Shown: one piece after another, positions 59,648-64,000 of the stretch
Layout of the letters: each line of letters starts with the position of its first letter
Position numbering within the stretch: position 1 is the stretch's first letter
Source of the DNA: Streptomyces violaceoruber
Lineage (GTDB): Bacteria; Actinomycetota; Actinomycetes; Streptomycetales; Streptomycetaceae
Assembly: GCA_000720805.1 (NCBI GenBank)
Contig: JODI01000032.1
Span: 1-64,000, forward strand
Direction: 5' to 3'
DNA: 64,000 nt
Program-made: the position numbers and the translations under genes
Notes under the pieces: generated by a model
Database searches by the model: none
The model's input: only the letters and a program-made list of their open reading frames with translations
What the model was told of the DNA's origin: nothing

Positions 59648-60550
59648 ATGGCCTCTCCGCTCGACCGCATCCGGGTCGGTTCGGCCCCCGACTCCTGGGG
59701 CGTCTGGTTCCCGGACGACCCGGAACAGGTGCCCTGGGAACGCTTCCTCGACGAGGTCGCCGAGGCGGGCTACTCCTGGATCGAGCTGGGTCCGTACGGC
59801 TATCTGCCGACCGACCCGGCCCGTCTCACCGACGAGGTGGCCCGGCGGAACCTGAAGGTCTCCGCCGGTACCGTCTTCACCGGCCTGCACCGCGGTCCCT
59901 CCGTCTGGGAGGCCACCTGGGAGCATGTCAGCCAGGTCGCCGCGCTCACCCAGGCCATGGGCGCGCGGCACCTGGTCGTCATCCCGTCCTTCTGGCGGGA
60001 CGACAAGACCGCCGAGATCCTGGAGCCGCCGGAGCTGACCGGCGAGCAGTGGACCCACCTCACCCGGGGAATGGAGCGGCTGGGCCACGAGGTGAAGGAG
60101 ACCTACGGCCTCGACATCGTCGTCCACCCGCACGCCGACACCCACATCGACACCGAGGACCACGTCCAGCGGTTCCTCGACGGGACGGACTCCGCCCTGG
60201 TGTCGCTGTGTCTGGACACCGGGCACTACGCGTACTGCGGCGGCGACAGCGTCAAGCTCATCGAGACGTACGGCGAACGGGTCGGCTACCTCCATCTCAA
60301 ACAGGTCGACCCGGAGATCCTCGCGGACGTACGGGCGAACGAGGTGCCGTTCGGGCCGGCCGTCGCGCGCGGTGTGATGTGCGAACCGCCCTCCGGTGTA
60401 CCCGAGTTGGAGCCGGTCCTGGTGGCCGCGCAGAAGCTCGGCGTGGACCTGTTCGCGATCGTCGAGCAGGACATGTACCCGTGCGAGCCGGACCGGCCGC
60501 TGCCCATCGCGGCACGCACCCGTAAGTACCTGAGGTCCTGCGGCGCCTGA
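59648..60550 (+). CDS. Sugar phosphate isomerase/epimerase, IolE-like
   Basis: A 300-residue TIM-barrel AP_endonuc_2 protein. Features [10 protein letters not shown] near the start, [29 protein letters not shown], and IVEQDMYP fit IolE (2-keto-myo-inositol dehydratase) or IolI/IolH type epimerases. Metal ligands likely Glu, Asp, His. One base separates it from the ATPase stop, so it is in the same operon. Confidence 0.85.
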   Translation: MASPLDRIRVGSAPDSWGVWFPDDPEQVPWERFLDEVAEAGYSWIELGPYGYLPTDPARLTDEVARRNLKVSAGTVFTGLHRGPSVWEATWEHVSQVAALTQAMGARHLVVIPSFWRDDKTAEILEPPELTGEQWTHLTRGMERLGHEVKETYGLDIVVHPHADTHIDTEDHVQRFLDGTDSALVSLCLDTGHYAYCGGDSVKLIETYGERVGYLHLKQVDPEILADVRANEVPFGPAVARGVMCEPPSGVPELEPVLVAAQKLGVDLFAIVEQDMYPCEPDRPLPIAARTRKYLRSCGA

Positions 60551-60561
60551 AGGGGACGACC

Positions 60562-61590
60562 ATGACCCAGCGTGGCAGGAGCGAAGAACTCCGTGTCGCC
60601 GTCATCGGCACCGGACGGATGGGCGCCGACCATGTCCGTCGTATCCAACAGGTCATCAGCGGAGCGCGGGTGACCGCCGTCGTCGACGTCGACGCGGAGC
60701 GCGCGAAGGCCGTCGCGGCCCCCGTCGCCGGCTGCGCCGCCTACAGCGACCCGGCCGCCGCGATGGCCGCGGCCGACGTCGACGCCGTCCTGGTCGCCTC
60801 CCCGGGCCCCGCTCACGAGGCGGCCCTGCTGACGGCCTTCGAGCACGATCTGCCCGTTCTGTGCGAGAAGCCCCTCACCCCGGACGCCGCCTCCGCGCTG
60901 CGCGTCCTGGAGGCGGAGCTCGGCCTGGGCCGGCGCCGCGTCCAGGTCGGCTTCATGCGGCGCTACGACGCCGAGTACGTGAAGCTCAAGGCTCTGTTGG
61001 GGACAGGCCAGTTGGGGCGTCCGCTGATGCTGCACAACAGGCATCGCAACGTGGCCAGTCCGCCCGGGTTCACCAGCGCCATGCTCATCAGTGACTCCGT
61101 CGCCCACGAGACGGACGTGACCCGCTGGCTGCTCGGCCACGAGATCACGGCGGTCACGGTGCTGCGCCCACGACCGTCGGCGAACGCGCCCGACGGCATC
61201 CAGGACCCCCAGTTCGTCGTGTTCGAGACCGACGGCGGCGCGGTCGTCGACGTCGAGATCTTCGTCAACTGCGGTTTCGGCTACCAGGTCCAAGCCGAGA
61301 TCGTCTGCGAACGCGGCACCGCCCGCATCGGCGACGGCCACGCCATGGTCACCAACATGGCGGGCCGCTGGGGCGGCACCATCGCCCAGGACTTCACCGA
61401 CCGCTTCGCCGACGCCTACGACCGCGAACTCCAGGCCTGGGTCGACGCCACCCGCCAGGGCGAGGTGACGGGTCCGAGCGTCTGGGACGGCTATGCCGCG
61501 GCCGCGGTCTGCGAGGCGGGCGTACGGGCACTGGAGGAGGGCGGCCGGGTCGAGGTGGAACTGGTGGAACGGCCTGCGCTGTACCGGTGA
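60562..61590 (+). CDS. Inositol 2-dehydrogenase IolG-like (Gfo/Idh/MocA)
   Basis: A 342-residue NAD(P)-dependent oxidoreductase: Rossmann GTGRMG near residue 16 and catalytic CEKPL near 100, then [10 protein letters not shown] and [11 protein letters not shown], all typical of inositol/scyllo-inositol dehydrogenases (IolG). Likely oxidises myo-inositol to 2-keto-myo-inositol. Last gene of the importer operon. Confidence 0.85.
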   Translation: MTQRGRSEELRVAVIGTGRMGADHVRRIQQVISGARVTAVVDVDAERAKAVAAPVAGCAAYSDPAAAMAAADVDAVLVASPGPAHEAALLTAFEHDLPVLCEKPLTPDAASALRVLEAELGLGRRRVQVGFMRRYDAEYVKLKALLGTGQLGRPLMLHNRHRNVASPPGFTSAMLISDSVAHETDVTRWLLGHEITAVTVLRPRPSANAPDGIQDPQFVVFETDGGAVVDVEIFVNCGFGYQVQAEIVCERGTARIGDGHAMVTNMAGRWGGTIAQDFTDRFADAYDRELQAWVDATRQGEVTGPSVWDGYAAAAVCEAGVRALEEGGRVEVELVERPALYR

Positions 61591-61614
61591 GCGGGGGATC
61601 CGTGACCCCGGATG

Positions 61615-62637
61615 TCAGCCGCCCGTCGTGGTCCGTGGCCGGGGCGCGAACCCGGCCGCCCGGTAGCTCGCGTCGATCAGCGTCATCGTCGCGACCGCGT
61701 CGTCCGCGTCCAACGGCAGCGGAGCGCCCCCGCGGACCCGCGCCGCGAACTCCTCCAACTGGTAGGTGTACGAGGACCGCGTCCCCAAGCGCTCCGTGCG
61801 CTCGCCCCGCGCCGTACGGACCACGACCCGGTCGTCGAGCTGCGGCAGCACGAAGTTGGGTGCGCTCGCCTCGCCCAGGGAACCGACGACGCGGCAGCTC
61901 ATCTCCAGCGTGCCGTAGGCCATGTGACAGCGCGCGGAGCCCGTCGCGCCGTTCGGGAAGGCCAGGTCGGCGTCCAGCCACTCGTCGACGCCCGGCGCGC
62001 CCGCCCGCTCCCCGCCGCGGGCGGAGACGAGCCCGGGCGCGCCGCCCGCCCAGGGGGCTAGCATGCGCAGGGCGTGCAGGCCGTAGCAGCCGAGGTCCAT
62101 CAGGGCGCCGCCGGCCAGCGGCAGTGACCAGCGCGGGTCGGTGTCCGGCGGCGCGGGGATCGCGACCAGCGCCTCGACGTGCCGCAGTTCACCGATCTCG
62201 CCGCTTGCCAGGATCTCGTGCAGCCGCCGGGTGAGCGGGTGGAAGAGGTAGTGGAAGGCCTCCATGAAGACCGTCCCCGCCTTCGCGGCCGCCTCCCGCA
62301 CCTGCGCGGCCTCCTCGGCGTTGCTCGCTGACGGCTTCTCCGTCAGGACGTGCTTGCCCGCTGCGAGGGCGGCGAGGTTCCACGGCCCGTGCAGGCTGTT
62401 GGCGAGCGGGTTGTAGACGACCTCGACCTCCGGGTCCGCGAGCAGCTCCGCGTAGGAGCCCGCGACCCGCTCCACGCCGTGCGCGGAGGCGAACTCCTCG
62501 GCCCGGGACCGGTCCCGGGCGGCCACCGCGACGAGGCGGTGACCGGTCGCCCGGGCCGGGTCGATCAGGGCGCGCTCGGTGATCCGCGCGGCTCCCAGTA
62601 CTCCGATGCGCAGCGGTTCCCGGTTCGGTTCGCTCAT
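61615..62637 (-). CDS. Gfo/Idh/MocA oxidoreductase
   Basis: A 340-residue Gfo/Idh dehydrogenase: GAARITERAL near residue 15 and TEKPSASN in place of the usual E-K-P; further on FMEAFHYLFHP and MDLGCYGLH. It is more like xylose/glucose-fructose oxidoreductases than IolG. It overlaps the FAD oxidoreductase stop (ATGA), so that gene is upstream in the same operon. Substrate unknown; probably a sugar. Confidence 0.85.
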   Translation of the reverse strand: MSEPNREPLRIGVLGAARITERALIDPARATGHRLVAVAARDRSRAEEFASAHGVERVAGSYAELLADPEVEVVYNPLANSLHGPWNLAALAAGKHVLTEKPSASNAEEAAQVREAAAKAGTVFMEAFHYLFHPLTRRLHEILASGEIGELRHVEALVAIPAPPDTDPRWSLPLAGGALMDLGCYGLHALRMLAPWAGGAPGLVSARGGERAGAPGVDEWLDADLAFPNGATGSARCHMAYGTLEMSCRVVGSLGEASAPNFVLPQLDDRVVVRTARGERTERLGTRSSYTYQLEEFAARVRGGAPLPLDADDAVATMTLIDASYRAAGFAPRPRTTTGG

Positions 62638-64000
62638 CCCTGCGGCTCCTTCTCGCTCTCTCGGTCGTGACGGGACGGTGTGCCGGCGGCGGCCGGTTGC
62701 GGACGCGCGTCGCCGGGGGGCGGGAAGTGGCGGCGGGCGAGGTCCTGCGCGTGGGCGACGGCGCACTCGATCAGTTCGAAGGCGGGCAGGCCGCCCACGT
62801 AGTAGGTGTGGGCCCGCCCCTGCAGCGCGTCGAGCCGGTCCAGGGCACCGTCCCGGAGGTCGTCGCTGCCGAAGTGCGGCATGAACGCCCACTCACGCCG
62901 CAGGTGCACCTCCCCCAGCCGTCCGCCGAGTTCCGTGACGTCGTCGGCCAGCAGCGCGGGGACGTCCTCGGAGCGGCTGTAGGAGTAGAAGGTCCGCACG
63001 TCGCTGCCCGGGTAGCGGTGGTGGTACGAGACGCAGTGTCCGCTCGCCTCGCGCGTCGCGGTGTGGCGCTCGAGGAAGTAGAAGGCGTCCTCCGGCAGGC
63101 CGGACGCGGTGGCGAGGGTGGTGTGGTAGGCGTTGCTGCGGATCCGTCCCGCGAGGTCACGCTCCTCCTCGCCGGCGTCGAGGACCGGCAGGACGCTGTC
63201 CAGGGCGACGGCGAGCACGAGGTCGTCGGCCAGCACCGGGCCGGAGTCCGTGTGCACCCGCACCCCGGCCCCGTCACCGTGCCGCTCGACCGACGTCACG
63301 CGCACCCCGCACCGTACGTCCTTCAACTCCTCGGCGATCCGGCACCACAGCGTGGCGAACCCGCCCACGACGGTGAACGCGCCCGGGTGGCCGAGCAGTT
63401 CGGATCGGCGCGACAACAGGCCCGTCATCTCGGCGTACTTGACGAAGTACAGGGCAGGCACGTCGTCGTCGAGATAGCCGTACCCCGCCGCCGTGTATCC
63501 GGTGCCGAACGACGCGGCCATGGACTCCATGCCGTGCTCGGCGACCCACTGGCTGACGGGGGCGGCGAGCGCCCGCGCGGAGTGCGAAAGCCCGGGCTCG
63601 CCGATGCGCGGGAACTCACGCGCGCGCAGGGCCCGGTAGCGGAGGAACGCCTCGTCGTGGAGGAACGACATGGCCTGGCGGCTCGGGGTGCGCCCCTCGG
63701 CGTCCAGGACGCGGTAGCGGCTGGTGCGCTCCGTCTCGACGTTCAGCTCGGTCACCAACTCCGCGATCCGCTCGTACCGGGGGGTGCAGATGTGTCCGCC
63801 GAGGTCGTAGGCCAGGCCGTCGACCTCCACGCTCTGGCACTTGCCGGCCACCGTGCTCTGCTCCTCCAGCACGGTCACCCGGTGTCCGGCACGCTCCAGT
63901 TCCCGGGCGACCGTGAGGCCGCTCGGCCCGGCGCCGATGACCACGACGCTGCGGGGGCCTTCGGCGCGGGGGTGGCGGCCGTCGCCTAACTCTTCTCGCG
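62634..64000 (-). CDS. FAD-dependent oxidoreductase, partial at the 5' end
   Basis: A flavoprotein of the amine-oxidase/protoporphyrinogen-oxidase-like superfamily. Nucleotide-binding motif VIGAGPSGLTVARELERAGH near the start, then AYDLGGHI, and a C-terminal GGLPAFELIECAVAH. The frame stays open from GTG 63944 to the window end (at least 18 more codons), so the true start is probably outside the window. It precedes and overlaps the Gfo/Idh gene. It could oxidise an amine or a carbohydrate-linked substrate; the exact reaction cannot be assigned. Confidence 0.8.
   Translation of the reverse strand, partial: REELGDGRHPRAEGPRSVVVIGAGPSGLTVARELERAGHRVTVLEEQSTVAGKCQSVEVDGLAYDLGGHICTPRYERIAELVTELNVETERTSRYRVLDAEGRTPSRQAMSFLHDEAFLRYRALRAREFPRIGEPGLSHSARALAAPVSQWVAEHGMESMAASFGTGYTAAGYGYLDDDVPALYFVKYAEMTGLLSRRSELLGHPGAFTVVGGFATLWCRIAEELKDVRCGVRVTSVERHGDGAGVRVHTDSGPVLADDLVLAVALDSVLPVLDAGEEERDLAGRIRSNAYHTTLATASGLPEDAFYFLERHTATREASGHCVSYHHRYPGSDVRTFYSYSRSEDVPALLADDVTELGGRLGEVHLRREWAFMPHFGSDDLRDGALDRLDALQGRAHTYYVGGLPAFELIECAVAHAQDLARRHFPPPGDARPQPAAAGTPSRHDRESEKEPQG

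Overview
The window is a GC-rich actinobacterial chromosome segment, almost certainly Streptomyces. The evidence is very high third-position GC, a conservon operon (CvnA-CvnD), a Wbl iron-sulfur regulator, two DUF574-type methyltransferases, a DUF4916 protein, GTG starts, many ATGA-coupled operons and probable leaderless promoters. Most of it looks like ordinary chromosome. The main accessory patch lies at about 22.2-29.3 kb, where decayed mobile-element pieces and a frameshifted nuclease gene surround a sigma factor/ABC transporter operon and a secreted serine hydrolase.

Layout. 0-5.2 kb: the end of an unrecognised gene, then a conservon (histidine-kinase-like CvnA, roadblock CvnB, DUF742 CvnC, Ras-like CvnD) with a GAF protein. 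5.3-9.4 kb: GPP34 protein, XRE-cupin regulator with a coupled GNAT acetyltransferase, MmcQ protein, a SoxR-type promoter in front of a frameshifted gene, tRNA-Pro(GGG), and a GH43-like glycosidase. 9.5-15.4 kb: ABC exporter, DUF4916, a FluG-like split pair (glutamine-synthetase-like ligase and amidohydrolase) and a methyltransferase. 15.5-22.2 kb: lipoprotein, two-TM K+ channel, NarL-type response regulator, MacB/FtsX-type ABC system, DUF4333 protein, second methyltransferase. 22.2-29.3 kb: accessory patch with the ECF sigma - zinc-finger anti-sigma/membrane protein - ABC ATPase - two membrane proteins operon. 29.3-37.8 kb: DUF3140, Wbl-Dps pair, lipase, TauE/SafE permease, HAD phosphatase, cobK, MFS exporter, cobF, DUF309, and a second identical tRNA-Pro(GGG). 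37.8-40.6 kb: a three-gene secreted polysaccharide-degradation operon. 40.9-47.7 kb: RsbW-like ATPase, IclR regulator with glycerol kinase, TetR facing a hemerythrin/SDR pair, TetR facing an alpha/beta hydrolase. 47.8-54.9 kb: receptor Ser/Thr kinase with a lectin-like ectodomain, TetR facing a class II aldolase/PfkB kinase pair, SDR, Nudix hydrolase and aldo/keto reductase. 55.3-64 kb: a myo-inositol uptake and catabolism locus (iolC divergent from an ABC importer, IolE-like and IolG-like enzymes), then a convergent Gfo/Idh dehydrogenase and FAD oxidoreductase that runs off the window.

The strongest candidates for something new are: (i) the ECF sigma operon, whose anti-sigma looks fused to a permease-like membrane domain and is coupled to an ABC transporter; (ii) the SoxR-box promoter preceding a broken reading frame; (iii) the SGNH esterase plus two lyase-fold enzymes operon; (iv) the kinase with a LecA/PA-IL-like ectodomain preceded by 15-bp tandem repeats; (v) a MerR-type promoter whose transcript would begin within an RBS-sequestering hairpin; (vi) an SDR-fold protein that lacks the Tyr/Lys catalytic pair and is coupled to a hemerythrin protein. 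All family calls are from reading motifs by eye; no database search was run.
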